Under the pieces are notes generated by a model that saw nothing but the letters and a program-made list of their open reading frames with translations, was not told the DNA's origin and made no database searches. Shown here in pieces: positions 7,355 through 16,412 of a DNA stretch of 64,000 nucleotides (within the stretch, counting starts at the first letter, position 1; every line of letters starts with the position of its first letter). The stretch is from contig NZ_CP014161.1 of the NCBI RefSeq assembly GCF_001543175.1, forward strand, positions 744,001 to 808,000. The letters run 5' to 3'. This DNA is from Aerococcus urinae. GTDB taxonomy: Bacteria > Bacillota > Bacilli > Lactobacillales > Aerococcaceae. A program made the position numbers and the translations under genes.

Positions 7355-8551
7355 ATGGCAAAAGAAACTGTAAAAGATGTTAATGTCCAAGGCAAAAAGA
7401 TTTTAATGCGGGTTGACTTCAATGTCCCTATGAAGGATGGAGAGATTACCGATGATAATCGTATGGTCCAAGCCCTACCAACGATTAAATATGTGATTGA
7501 ACAAGGCGGAAAATTGATCTTATTTTCTCACTTAGGCAAAGTCAAAAGTGAAGAAGACAAAAAAGACAAGTCTCTTGCTCCAGTCGCTAAACACTTAGAA
7601 GAACTCTTAGGGCAAAAAGTAGTCTTTGTTCCTGCTACTCGAGGACAAGAGTTAGAAGAAGCTATCGACCAATTAAATGATGGGGAAGTTTTACTCTTTG
7701 AAAACACCCGTTTTGAAGATGTTGATGGCAAGAAAGAATCAGGTAATGATCCTGAATTAGGCAAATACTGGGCTTCATTAGGCGATGGTATTTTTGTTAA
7801 CGACGCCTTTGGGACTGCTCACCGCGCCCATGCATCGAATGTCGGTATTTCTGCCAATGTTGACCATGCAGTAGCTGGCTTCTTGATGGAAAAGGAATTA
7901 AACTTCTTAGGGGATGCCGTCAATAATCCTAAGCGGCCATTTGTAGCTATCCTAGGTGGGGCTAAGGTATCCGATAAAATTGCCGTGATTGAATCTTTGC
8001 TTAATAAGGCTGATAAAGTCCTTATTGGTGGGGGTATGGCTTATACCTTCTTAAAAGCAAAGGGTTATGAAGTGGGGAACTCCTTGTTGGAAGAAGACCG
8101 CGTTTCATTAGCCAAAGAAATCATGGAAAAAGCGGGGGACAAACTCTACCTGCCAGTAGATGTTGTCGTTGCCGATGACTTTTCAAATGACGCTAATACG
8201 CAAGTAGTGGCTGCTGATGCCATTCCTGAAGGTTGGGAAGGATTGGATTCCGGTCCTAAGACCAATGAATTATTCGCTAAACAATTAGAAGATGCCAAGA
8301 CGGTCGTATGGAACGGCCCAATGGGTGTCTTTGAAATGGAAAAATTTGCCGTTGGTACCAATGCCGTATGTAAAGCGGTTGCTGACCTTGACGATGCCAT
8401 TACTATTGTTGGTGGTGGGGATTCTGCATCAGCTGCTAAGAATTCAGGCTTTGCAGAAAAATTCTCACACATTTCTACCGGTGGGGGAGCTTCTTTACAA
8501 TTCTTAGAAGGTAATCCTCTACCAGGTGTTGAAGCGTTAAGTGAAAAATAA
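7355..8551 (+). CDS. pgk: Phosphoglycerate kinase
   Basis: Phosphoglycerate kinase transfers phosphate from 1,3-bisphosphoglycerate to ADP, making ATP and 3-phosphoglycerate. The 398-residue protein shows RVDFNVP near the N-terminus, the substrate loop [15 protein letters not shown], the nucleotide-site GPMGVFE and the C-terminal GGGDSASA and STGGGASL motifs. The ATG at 7355 follows AAAGGAG; an in-frame GTG at 7331 is upstream of that site and is not used. It is the third gene of the cggR operon. The product also supplies serC-serA with their starting material. Confidence 0.98.
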   Translation: MAKETVKDVNVQGKKILMRVDFNVPMKDGEITDDNRMVQALPTIKYVIEQGGKLILFSHLGKVKSEEDKKDKSLAPVAKHLEELLGQKVVFVPATRGQELEEAIDQLNDGEVLLFENTRFEDVDGKKESGNDPELGKYWASLGDGIFVNDAFGTAHRAHASNVGISANVDHAVAGFLMEKELNFLGDAVNNPKRPFVAILGGAKVSDKIAVIESLLNKADKVLIGGGMAYTFLKAKGYEVGNSLLEEDRVSLAKEIMEKAGDKLYLPVDVVVADDFSNDANTQVVAADAIPEGWEGLDSGPKTNELFAKQLEDAKTVVWNGPMGVFEMEKFAVGTNAVCKAVADLDDAITIVGGGDSASAAKNSGFAEKFSHISTGGGASLQFLEGNPLPGVEALSEK

Positions 8552-8566
8552 GGAAGGATGAACAAA

Positions 8567-9322
8567 GTGAGACAAGTTTTAATTGCCGGAAACTGGAAAT
8601 TAAATAAAACCGCTAGTGAAGCAAAAGCTTTTATTGAAGACTTGAAAGCTAAATTAAGTGGTAACGAAAAGGCTGAAGTTTTGGTTTGCCCACCAGCTCT
8701 ATACGTTCAAAGCTTACTCTCTGAAAGTCAAGGCACTAACATTAAAGTTGGTGCTCAAAACTGCTACTATGAAAATAGTGGGGCTTTCACTGGAGAAATT
8801 TCACCTTTAGCTTTAGCTGATCTAGGAGCGAGCTATGTGGTTATCGGTCACTCTGAACGTCGTGAATTATTTAGTGAATCTGATGAAGATGTTGCTAAGA
8901 AAGCTAAAGCAATCTTCGATAATGGCATGACCCCAATTATTTGTTGTGGGGAAACTTTAGACCAACGTGAAGAAGGCATTGCTAAAGAGTGGATCACTGG
9001 ACAAATTAAGGCAGCTTTACAGGAACTTAGCCAAGAGGAAATTGCCAAAAGTGTCATTGCTTATGAACCAATCTGGGCAATTGGTACCGGTAAAACCGCC
9101 TCTCCAGAAGACGCTGAAGAAATTTGTAGCCACATCCGTGACGTTGTTTTTGAAGTTGCTGGTCAAGAAGCTAGCGATGCTGTCCGTATCCTTTACGGTG
9201 GCTCAGTGAAACCAGCTAATGTAAAAGATATTTTAGCCCAAGAAAATATTGATGGCGCCTTAGTCGGGGGAGCTAGTCTTCAAGTCGACGATTTTCTTGC
9301 CTTGGTTAATGCTGCAGAATAA
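8567..9322 (+). CDS. tpiA: Triosephosphate isomerase
   Basis: This enzyme interconverts dihydroxyacetone phosphate and glyceraldehyde-3-phosphate. I choose the GTG at 8567 because AGGAAGG (ending at 8557) is about nine bases before it. The ATG at 8558 touches that site and would be too close. The resulting 251-residue protein begins MRQVLIAGNWKLNK, as family members do. The catalytic residues are Lys11, His95 in GHSERR and Glu167 in AYEPIWAIGTG; the phosphate loop is YGGSVKP. It lies 15 bases behind pgk in the glycolytic operon. Confidence 0.97.
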   Translation: MRQVLIAGNWKLNKTASEAKAFIEDLKAKLSGNEKAEVLVCPPALYVQSLLSESQGTNIKVGAQNCYYENSGAFTGEISPLALADLGASYVVIGHSERRELFSESDEDVAKKAKAIFDNGMTPIICCGETLDQREEGIAKEWITGQIKAALQELSQEEIAKSVIAYEPIWAIGTGKTASPEDAEEICSHIRDVVFEVAGQEASDAVRILYGGSVKPANVKDILAQENIDGALVGGASLQVDDFLALVNAAE

Positions 9323-9355
9323 TTCATCAAATAGATTATAAAATTAATTAGATAA

Positions 9356-10669
<1,314 letters not shown>

Positions 10670-10708
10670 TCTAATAAGTAAAAATTAAAAACGTTTTTAA
10701 TCAATTGA

Positions 10709-10738
10709 AGGTGGGTCGCTCCCACCTTTTTATTTTTA
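10709..10738 (+). terminator. Terminator of the glycolytic operon
   Basis: AAGGTGGG (10709-10716) pairs with CCCACCTT (10722-10729), with a 5-nt loop and a T-rich tail. Confidence 0.93.
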
Positions 10739-10838
10739 CTTAATGAGGAAGGATTTCTTGAAAACTAAGAGACTTTTCGTGTTAAATAAAGTGTGCTAAG
10801 ATAGAAATTAATGATTCCAAGAGATAAGGAGGGATTAA

Positions 10839-11441
10839 ATGTCTCAAACAGAAGACCGCCAAGCTTGGATAGAACAACGTAAGAGCGACAATTATATTTT
10901 TGCTGATGTCATCCAACAGGCTGATGATCGCTATTTAATCAATGGCCAAGCTTTTCAAGTGGTTAAGGATGCTGAAGCGGGCATCGATAAGCAGGAGTTA
11001 GCTAACCGCTATATGGATATTTTGGATAGCTATGACTATGTGGTGGGCGATTGGAGTTTCCAACAATTGCGTTTGAAGGGCTTTTATGAAGATAAATTAC
11101 CCCACACCAGTATTGACCAGCAAATTTCTTTTTTAGATGATTATTTGTATGAATATTGTAGTTTTGGCTGTGATTATTTTGTTTTAAAGCACCTGCGTAA
11201 TGAAGAAGAAATCAATGAACGTAACCGCCAATTGAAGAGTAAACGGAATAATCAAAATTCTAAGCGCAAGAAGAGGCGGAAAAGCCGTCATAATGACCAA
11301 GGAAGAAGTCATAAGTCAGGTCCTAAAAAACAAACGAAGACAGTGGGTAAGCGCTTCTCGGTGAAAAAGAAAAATTCCAGTCGTAAAGCCAATGCTGTTA
11401 AAGTAACTGATAAAAAAACGTTTAAAATAAGGAAAAAGTGA
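10839..11441 (+). CDS. YutD-family protein with a long basic C-terminal tail
   Basis: The first ~125 residues match the YutD family (DUF1027, PF06265), recognisable from YDYVVGDWSFQQLRLKGFY and the Cys-containing CSFGCDYF. The function of the family is unknown. Bacillus YutD is about 100 residues; here a tail of about 75 residues made mostly of Lys, Arg, Asn and Ser is added (residues 128-200), which could bind RNA or DNA. The stop codon overlaps the next ATG by one base, so translation is coupled to the HAD phosphatase, the same gene order as yutD-yutF in other Firmicutes. AAGGAGG is 7 bases before the ATG. Confidence 0.88.
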   Translation: MSQTEDRQAWIEQRKSDNYIFADVIQQADDRYLINGQAFQVVKDAEAGIDKQELANRYMDILDSYDYVVGDWSFQQLRLKGFYEDKLPHTSIDQQISFLDDYLYEYCSFGCDYFVLKHLRNEEEINERNRQLKSKRNNQNSKRKKRRKSRHNDQGRSHKSGPKKQTKTVGKRFSVKKKNSSRKANAVKVTDKKTFKIRKK

Positions 11442-12265
11442 TGAGAAAAGCTAAGAAGATAAAAGGCTTATTGATTGATTTGGATGGAACGGTTTATCGT
11501 GGGAAAAGTCCCATTAAGGGAGCTAAAGCATTTATTGAAAAACTCATTACTAGTCAAACGCCCTTTTTATTTTTAACCAATAATTCCATGAGGTCCCACC
11601 AAGAAGTCCAAGCTTTCCTAGAAAAAGAACATCATATCTTGGTTGATCCAGAAAGGGTTTATAGTAGTGTAGATGCCTTAGTTTATGCACTGAAAGACGC
11701 TTACCACCAGGTCAATCACCAACAGGCCGCTTATATTATTGGTAGTGAAATTCTTAAAAAGAGTGTCAGTGACTTAGGCTTTGAACTAAGAACAAATATT
11801 GATCAGCAGATTGACCTAGTAGTCGTAGGCCTGAATCAAAGTGTTTTTTATGACCAGCTCGCTCAAGCAGCTATTGCAGTCCAAAGAGGGGCAGATTTTT
11901 ACTTAACTAACCCGGATATACAATTTCCGGATGAACGAGGATTTGTGCCCGGTGCTGGCTCACTAGGTCGTATGATTAGTGAGGTAAGTCGGACGCGTCC
12001 GATGGTTTGTGGCAAACCAGAAAAATTGATTATGTCCGGAGCCTTAGCTAAGTTAGGTCTTCAAGTCGATGAAGTGGCTATGTTGGGGGATAACTTAACG
12101 ACTGATATCCTAGCGGCAAATCGTATGGATATGCCGGCGATATTAATTGAGACCGGTGTCCATCACAAGGAAGACTTGGAGCATTTTTCGGGTCGACCTG
12201 ACTATATCGTTAAAGATTATGAGGAATTAGGAAAATTATGGCAAGAAATATCCGATTTTACCTAG
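11441..12265 (+). CDS. HAD-family phosphatase, YutF/NagD type (TIGR01457)
   Basis: A 274-residue haloacid dehalogenase-superfamily hydrolase with a C2 cap, of the class that removes phosphate from small sugar or nucleotide phosphates. Motif I is LLIDLDGTVYRG (nucleophile and acid aspartates), motif II is FLTNN, the motif III Lys is in CGKPEKL, and motif IV is MLGDNLTTDI. AAGG is about eight bases before the ATG at 11441, so I prefer it to the GTG three bases earlier. It overlaps YutD by one base and the next gene by 28 bases, so the three form one operon. The true substrate is unknown. Confidence 0.9.
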   Translation: MRKAKKIKGLLIDLDGTVYRGKSPIKGAKAFIEKLITSQTPFLFLTNNSMRSHQEVQAFLEKEHHILVDPERVYSSVDALVYALKDAYHQVNHQQAAYIIGSEILKKSVSDLGFELRTNIDQQIDLVVVGLNQSVFYDQLAQAAIAVQRGADFYLTNPDIQFPDERGFVPGAGSLGRMISEVSRTRPMVCGKPEKLIMSGALAKLGLQVDEVAMLGDNLTTDILAANRMDMPAILIETGVHHKEDLEHFSGRPDYIVKDYEELGKLWQEISDFT

Positions 12266-12867
12266 GATTTAGCAGCCTGGTGCTTTTTATATTGTGTGGA
12301 GCGATTACCTTCACGATTTGGTTTACCCCACTCTATTATCTGAGTGCCTATCTTGAAGAGGTCAATCAAGTCGTTGACTTAACGTGGTTGGAGATTTTCC
12401 AGGACTATCATCGTATTATTGCTTATCTCAATTTTCCTTGGATTGAACATTTGTCCTTACAGCACTTTTTTATGAGTCCTAAAGGAGCCTTCCATTTTTA
12501 TGAAGTGAAGCGGCTATTTCAAGGCCTATATATCTTATTATTTACCAGTGGTCTGCTATCCGCTCGCTTCCTAAAAAAATTAAAAAATAATCAGGCTTAC
12601 TTCTATTTATATCGGCCCATGAAGGGATTAATGGTCTTACCTTTACTATTAATACCTCTCTTTCTCTTATTCTTTGATCAAGTATTTGTTTTATTTCACC
12701 AAGTTTTATTCAATAATGATGCTTGGTTGTTTGATCCCAAGCTCGACCCAGTGATTGAAATCTTGCCAGAGACTTTCTTCTTGGCTTGCTTTATTTTAGT
12801 GGTGGTTCTGGTTGAGGGCGTTTTTTATTATTTTTATCGTCTAGGAAAAACTAGTCTCGAAAAGTAG
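12238..12867 (+). CDS. TIGR01906-family integral membrane protein (DUF1461)
   Basis: This 209-residue protein has four to five membrane segments, at about 9-32, 93-108, 130-153 and 176-199. A central extracytoplasmic stretch contains the LSAYLEEVNQVV and FHFYEVKRLF motifs, which I recognise from the TIGR01906 family. The start lies inside the HAD phosphatase gene, behind TTAGGA. The family is regularly found in the yutD-yutF neighbourhood of lactic acid bacteria, but its function is not known. No terminator is obvious before serC. Confidence 0.85.
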   Translation: MARNIRFYLGFSSLVLFILCGAITFTIWFTPLYYLSAYLEEVNQVVDLTWLEIFQDYHRIIAYLNFPWIEHLSLQHFFMSPKGAFHFYEVKRLFQGLYILLFTSGLLSARFLKKLKNNQAYFYLYRPMKGLMVLPLLLIPLFLLFFDQVFVLFHQVLFNNDAWLFDPKLDPVIEILPETFFLACFILVVVLVEGVFYYFYRLGKTSLEK

Positions 12868-12985
12868 GCTGGTTTTTATTTTTACTTTAAATATTAAATA
12901 GGCTTTTTTTCTGGTCTTTGCTATACTTATAGGTAAGAAAAATCTTGAAACAATCATAGAGTTTATATAGGAAGGCGTGTTGAAA

Positions 12986-14077
12986 ATGACTCGTGTGTGG
13001 AATTTCTCTGCTGGACCGGCAACTTTACCCTTAGAAGTATTGGAAAATGTACAGGAGAATCTAGTTGATTATCATGGTCAAGGCTTATCCGTTTTGGAAA
13101 TGAGTCACCGATCAGACTCTTTTCAAGAGGTTATCGAAGGGGCGGAAGCCTTAATACGAGAACTTTTAGATGTTCCTTCCAATTATCAAGTGTTATTTAT
13201 GCAAGGGGGTGCGACCTTGCAATTTTCAGCACTTCCATTAAACTTATTGAAAAACGGTAAAGCGGGATATCTTATTGGCGGTAGTTGGGGCGAAAAAGCC
13301 TACAAAGAGGCTGATAAATTAACCGCTAAGGCGACTATTTTAGCCTCTTCTAAAGACGATCAATACCAAAAATTACCCGTCTTAACCGATTTTAATTCCA
13401 GTGACTATGATTACATTCATATCACCAGTAACAATACGATTGAGGGAACCCAATACCGAAAATATCCTGATGCTAAAAGTCCCAACTTAGTCGCTGATAT
13501 GTCATCAGACTTTCTTAGCCACCCCGTGGATGTTTCTCGGTTTGCTTTAATCTATGCAGGAGCCCAAAAGAATGTTGGACCAGCTGGGGTCAGTGTGGTT
13601 ATTATTCGTGATGATTTATTAGAGGATAATGGTCAAGTAATTCCGACTTATTTAGATTATAAAACCCATGCCAGCAAGCATTCCTTGTATAACACCCCAC
13701 CAACCTTCTCTATTTATGTGATGCGTTTAGTTCTAGAGTGGATTAAAAACCAGGGGGGCCTAGCTGCTATTGACCAAATCAATCAAAGAAAAGCCGCAAA
13801 ACTCTACCAAGCCATTGATCAATCAGAAATCTTTATTAACCCGGTCCTTCCATCAGATCGCTCACTCATGAATATTCCTTTTACCAGCCAAGATGCTGAT
13901 ATCGACCAAGAGTTTATCCAAGCAGCCAAGGAGAAGGGATTTATTAATTTGAAGGGTCACCGTTCTGTAGGCGGGATGCGCGCAAGCATCTATAATGCCT
14001 TTCCTGAAGCAGGTGTGGAGGCCTTAGTGGAATTCATGAAGGATTTTGAAAGTGAGGTTAAACATGAAAAAAATTAA
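12986..14077 (+). CDS. serC: Phosphoserine aminotransferase
   Basis: SerC transfers the amino group of glutamate to 3-phosphohydroxypyruvate to give phosphoserine, using pyridoxal phosphate. The N-terminus TRVWNFSAGPATLP, the QGGATLQFSA loop and the Schiff-base lysine in AGAQKNVGPAG are typical. The ATG at 12986 is 10 bases after AGGAAGG; the in-frame GTG at 12977 and TTG at 12980 are too near the site. The 363-residue length is standard. It overlaps serA by 14 bases. No serB phosphatase is in the window, so the last step is encoded elsewhere. Confidence 0.97.
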   Translation: MTRVWNFSAGPATLPLEVLENVQENLVDYHGQGLSVLEMSHRSDSFQEVIEGAEALIRELLDVPSNYQVLFMQGGATLQFSALPLNLLKNGKAGYLIGGSWGEKAYKEADKLTAKATILASSKDDQYQKLPVLTDFNSSDYDYIHITSNNTIEGTQYRKYPDAKSPNLVADMSSDFLSHPVDVSRFALIYAGAQKNVGPAGVSVVIIRDDLLEDNGQVIPTYLDYKTHASKHSLYNTPPTFSIYVMRLVLEWIKNQGGLAAIDQINQRKAAKLYQAIDQSEIFINPVLPSDRSLMNIPFTSQDADIDQEFIQAAKEKGFINLKGHRSVGGMRASIYNAFPEAGVEALVEFMKDFESEVKHEKN

Positions 14078-15248
14078 TACTTTAGATAACATCGCTGAAA
14101 CCGGGCTTAATTATTTACGTAAACAAGGCTACTTAATTAATAATGACCAAGACCCCGATGCTCTTATCTTACGCAGTAGCGATATTCATAACTACAACTT
14201 TTCTTCCCAACTAAAAGCGATCGGGCGCTCAGGCGTGGGGGTAAATAATATTCCTGTTGATGAATGTAGTGAGAAGGGGATTGTTGTCTTTAATGCACCG
14301 GGGGCTAACGCCAATTCAGTTAAGGAACTGGTTATTGCTATGATGATTAATCTCTCCCGCAATGTCTTTCAAGCAGAACACTGGATCAACCGCTTAGAAG
14401 GGGAAGATGTCCATAAACAAGTTGAAGCTGGAAAGAAGATGTTCCGTGGCCAAGAGCTCATGGGCAAGACCTTAGGGGTTATTGGTCTAGGTAATGTCGG
14501 CGCTCGGGTCGCCAATGCGGGGATTGAACTAGGTATGGATGTCATTGGCTATGATAACTATATCTCCGTAAAAAACGCTTGGCAAATTAACCAAAAAGTG
14601 TCTTATTGTGATGATGTGAAAGATATTTTCCAACAGGCCGACTACATTACCATTCACACCCCATATACCGAAGAAACCCACCATTTAATTGGCTTTGAAA
14701 ACCTCTCTCTAGTTAAAACAGGAGCGATTATTCTTAACTATTCACGTCAAGAAATAGTTGATCCCCAAGCCATGCTTACCTTTTTAGAAAATGGCATGGT
14801 GAAATACTTTGCTAGTGATTTCTATTTTGAAGAATTGGCAGGTAGGGAGGACTTTATTATGACTCCTCACTTAGGCGCAAGCACCGAACAATCTGAAGAA
14901 AAGTGTGCCTTGATGGTGGCCCAAGAAGTAAATCATTACCTGGAAAGTGGCGAAATCAAGAATTCTGTCAACTTCCCCAATGTGGAAATGACCTTCAATG
15001 CGCCATTACGTCTGTCCATTATTAATGAAAACATTCCTAATATGGTGGCTGGGATATCTCGTTACCTAGCAGATGAAGATATTAACATCGAAAAAATTAT
15101 CAATAAGAGTCGAGGAAATTATGCTTATACCTTAGTCGATGTGAGTGGGGATGATCTCTTAAGCAAGGTCAATACCTTTATGGAAGATGTGATGAGTGTT
15201 AAAGGGATTAAAAAGATTCGTATGATTCAAAATCCTCATAGTAAATAA
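14064..15248 (+). CDS. serA: D-3-phosphoglycerate dehydrogenase with C-terminal ACT domain
   Basis: SerA oxidises 3-phosphoglycerate, the product of Pgk, to 3-phosphohydroxypyruvate. The NAD-binding motif is GVIGLGNVGARVANAG, followed by an acidic YDNY. The catalytic Arg lies in NYSRQE, the Glu in the DFYFEE region, and the His in TPHLGAST. A C-terminal ACT domain (about residues 320-394), probably serine-responsive, begins near PNMVAGISRYLAD. The ATG at 14064 follows GAGG; an in-frame start at 14046 has no site. The 394-residue length is that of the short form found in lactic acid bacteria. It is translationally coupled to serC. Confidence 0.95.
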   Translation: MKKINTLDNIAETGLNYLRKQGYLINNDQDPDALILRSSDIHNYNFSSQLKAIGRSGVGVNNIPVDECSEKGIVVFNAPGANANSVKELVIAMMINLSRNVFQAEHWINRLEGEDVHKQVEAGKKMFRGQELMGKTLGVIGLGNVGARVANAGIELGMDVIGYDNYISVKNAWQINQKVSYCDDVKDIFQQADYITIHTPYTEETHHLIGFENLSLVKTGAIILNYSRQEIVDPQAMLTFLENGMVKYFASDFYFEELAGREDFIMTPHLGASTEQSEEKCALMVAQEVNHYLESGEIKNSVNFPNVEMTFNAPLRLSIINENIPNMVAGISRYLADEDINIEKIINKSRGNYAYTLVDVSGDDLLSKVNTFMEDVMSVKGIKKIRMIQNPHSK

Positions 15249-15285
15249 TGATTAGCTGTCCTACTGAGACGAAATAGTTTTTTCC

Positions 15286-15314
15286 TTGAGTCCCTATGAT
15301 TATTATGTTACTAT
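15286..15314 (+). promoter_or_regulatory. Promoter of the secG-est-rnr-smpB unit
   Basis: TTGAGT (15286-15291) and TACTAT (15309-15314) are 17 bases apart, about 37 bases before the secG start. Confidence 0.65.
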
Positions 15315-15350
15315 TGCTAAGAAACCTAGTAGAAGAGACGAGGGAAACTT

Positions 15351-15581
15351 TTGAAAAATATATTACTTATTTCAATAATTGTAATTAGTATTTTATTGAT
15401 ATTAGCAGTGATTATTTCCCCAGCCAAAACAAGTTCCAGTGCCAATATCACAGGCGCAATGGACCAAGGAATGAATGGAAAAAAGGCCCGCGGTTTTGAC
15501 GCGGCAATGGATCGCATTATTAGCATCCTAGGATTTGCCTTTATGATAATTGCTGTCGTTTTAGCAAAATTATCTTCCTAG
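15351..15581 (+). CDS. secG: Preprotein translocase subunit SecG
   Basis: A 76-residue protein with two membrane segments (about 3-23 and 53-73) and a short polar loop. SecG joins SecYE to improve protein export. The TTG start is preceded by GAGGG at a suitable distance, and no ATG fits. The gene order secG-carboxylesterase-rnr-smpB is the same as in Bacillus subtilis and supports the call. A strong terminator just behind secG should reduce expression of the following genes. Confidence 0.93.
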   Translation: MKNILLISIIVISILLILAVIISPAKTSSSANITGAMDQGMNGKKARGFDAAMDRIISILGFAFMIIAVVLAKLSS

Positions 15582-15593
15582 TTTTAGGAAAGT

Positions 15594-15617
15594 GCTGGGC
15601 TTATCCCAGCTTTTTTT
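15594..15617 (+). terminator. Terminator between secG and the carboxylesterase gene
   Basis: GCTGGG (15594-15599) pairs with CCCAGC (15605-15610), followed by seven T. Confidence 0.9.
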
Positions 15618-15655
15618 ATAGAAAAATGTCAAGCTTAGAAAGATCAGGGACCTCT

Positions 15656-16405
15656 ATGCAAAAGCAAGAATCATTTTATTTTACCGGCGATAATGAAGTA
15701 GCTGTCCTCTTATTTCATGCTTATACAGGAACCACAGCTGATGTAAGAATGACAGGGCGGGCTTTGAATCGTGAAGGCTATACTGTCTATTGTCATAATT
15801 TAACCGGTCATGGCACTGGACGCGTAGAAGATATTTTAGCAGCAGATCCAAGTGATTGGATCGAGGATGCTCGCCAAGCTTTAGCCTTTATCAAAAGCCA
15901 AGGCTATGACAAGCTAGCGGTCTTTGGTTTGTCTTTGGGTGGTTCTATTGCCACCAAGTTATTTATTGAAGAAGAGAGTCAATTTATAACAGCCGGCTCT
16001 TTCTGTACGCCTATTATGACGACAAACATTGAAGAAACGAATGTAGGAAAGGCTTTTATGGCCATGGCTAGAAATGTCAAAGAAAAGGAAGTCTTTAGTG
16101 GGGAGGCTCTGGAAGCGGAATTAAAGGACATTGAATCGGACCTATCTCTTTCCCTAGAGAAGATCAATCGTTTTAACAATTCCATGCATAGCCAACTAGG
16201 GGCAATCACTAAACCTTACTTCATCGCCGAAGCCGGTCAAGATGAACTCGTTGGCGATAGCAGCGGTCGTCTATTGAAAGAAGCTATGCCTAATGCTCAG
16301 GTGACCCTAGCTTATTTTGAAAATAGTGGTCATGTGATTACCGTTGGCAAAGCCCATCAAGCATTTGAACAAGCACTAATCGAATTTCTCAACCAGGTGG
16401 TGTAA
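15656..16405 (+). CDS. est: Alpha/beta-hydrolase carboxylesterase, Est30/YvaK type
   Basis: A 249-residue serine hydrolase that cleaves short-chain carboxylic esters. The nucleophile Ser is in GLSLGGS, the acid Asp in GQDELVG and the His in SGHVIT; the oxyanion-hole strand is LLFHAYTGTT. The ATG at 15656 lies behind AGGGA. An in-frame ATG at 15626 sits within the tail of the secG terminator without a ribosome binding site, so I exclude it. The position between secG and rnr matches yvaK of Bacillus. The natural substrate is unknown. Confidence 0.93.
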   Translation: MQKQESFYFTGDNEVAVLLFHAYTGTTADVRMTGRALNREGYTVYCHNLTGHGTGRVEDILAADPSDWIEDARQALAFIKSQGYDKLAVFGLSLGGSIATKLFIEEESQFITAGSFCTPIMTTNIEETNVGKAFMAMARNVKEKEVFSGEALEAELKDIESDLSLSLEKINRFNNSMHSQLGAITKPYFIAEAGQDELVGDSSGRLLKEAMPNAQVTLAYFENSGHVITVGKAHQAFEQALIEFLNQVV

Positions 16406-16412
16406 AACATAT

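Noticed and set aside
8146-8565. 139-codon reading frame on the minus strand opposite pgk
   Set aside because: It is the antisense shadow of a strongly codon-biased glycolytic gene; no ribosome binding site or family.
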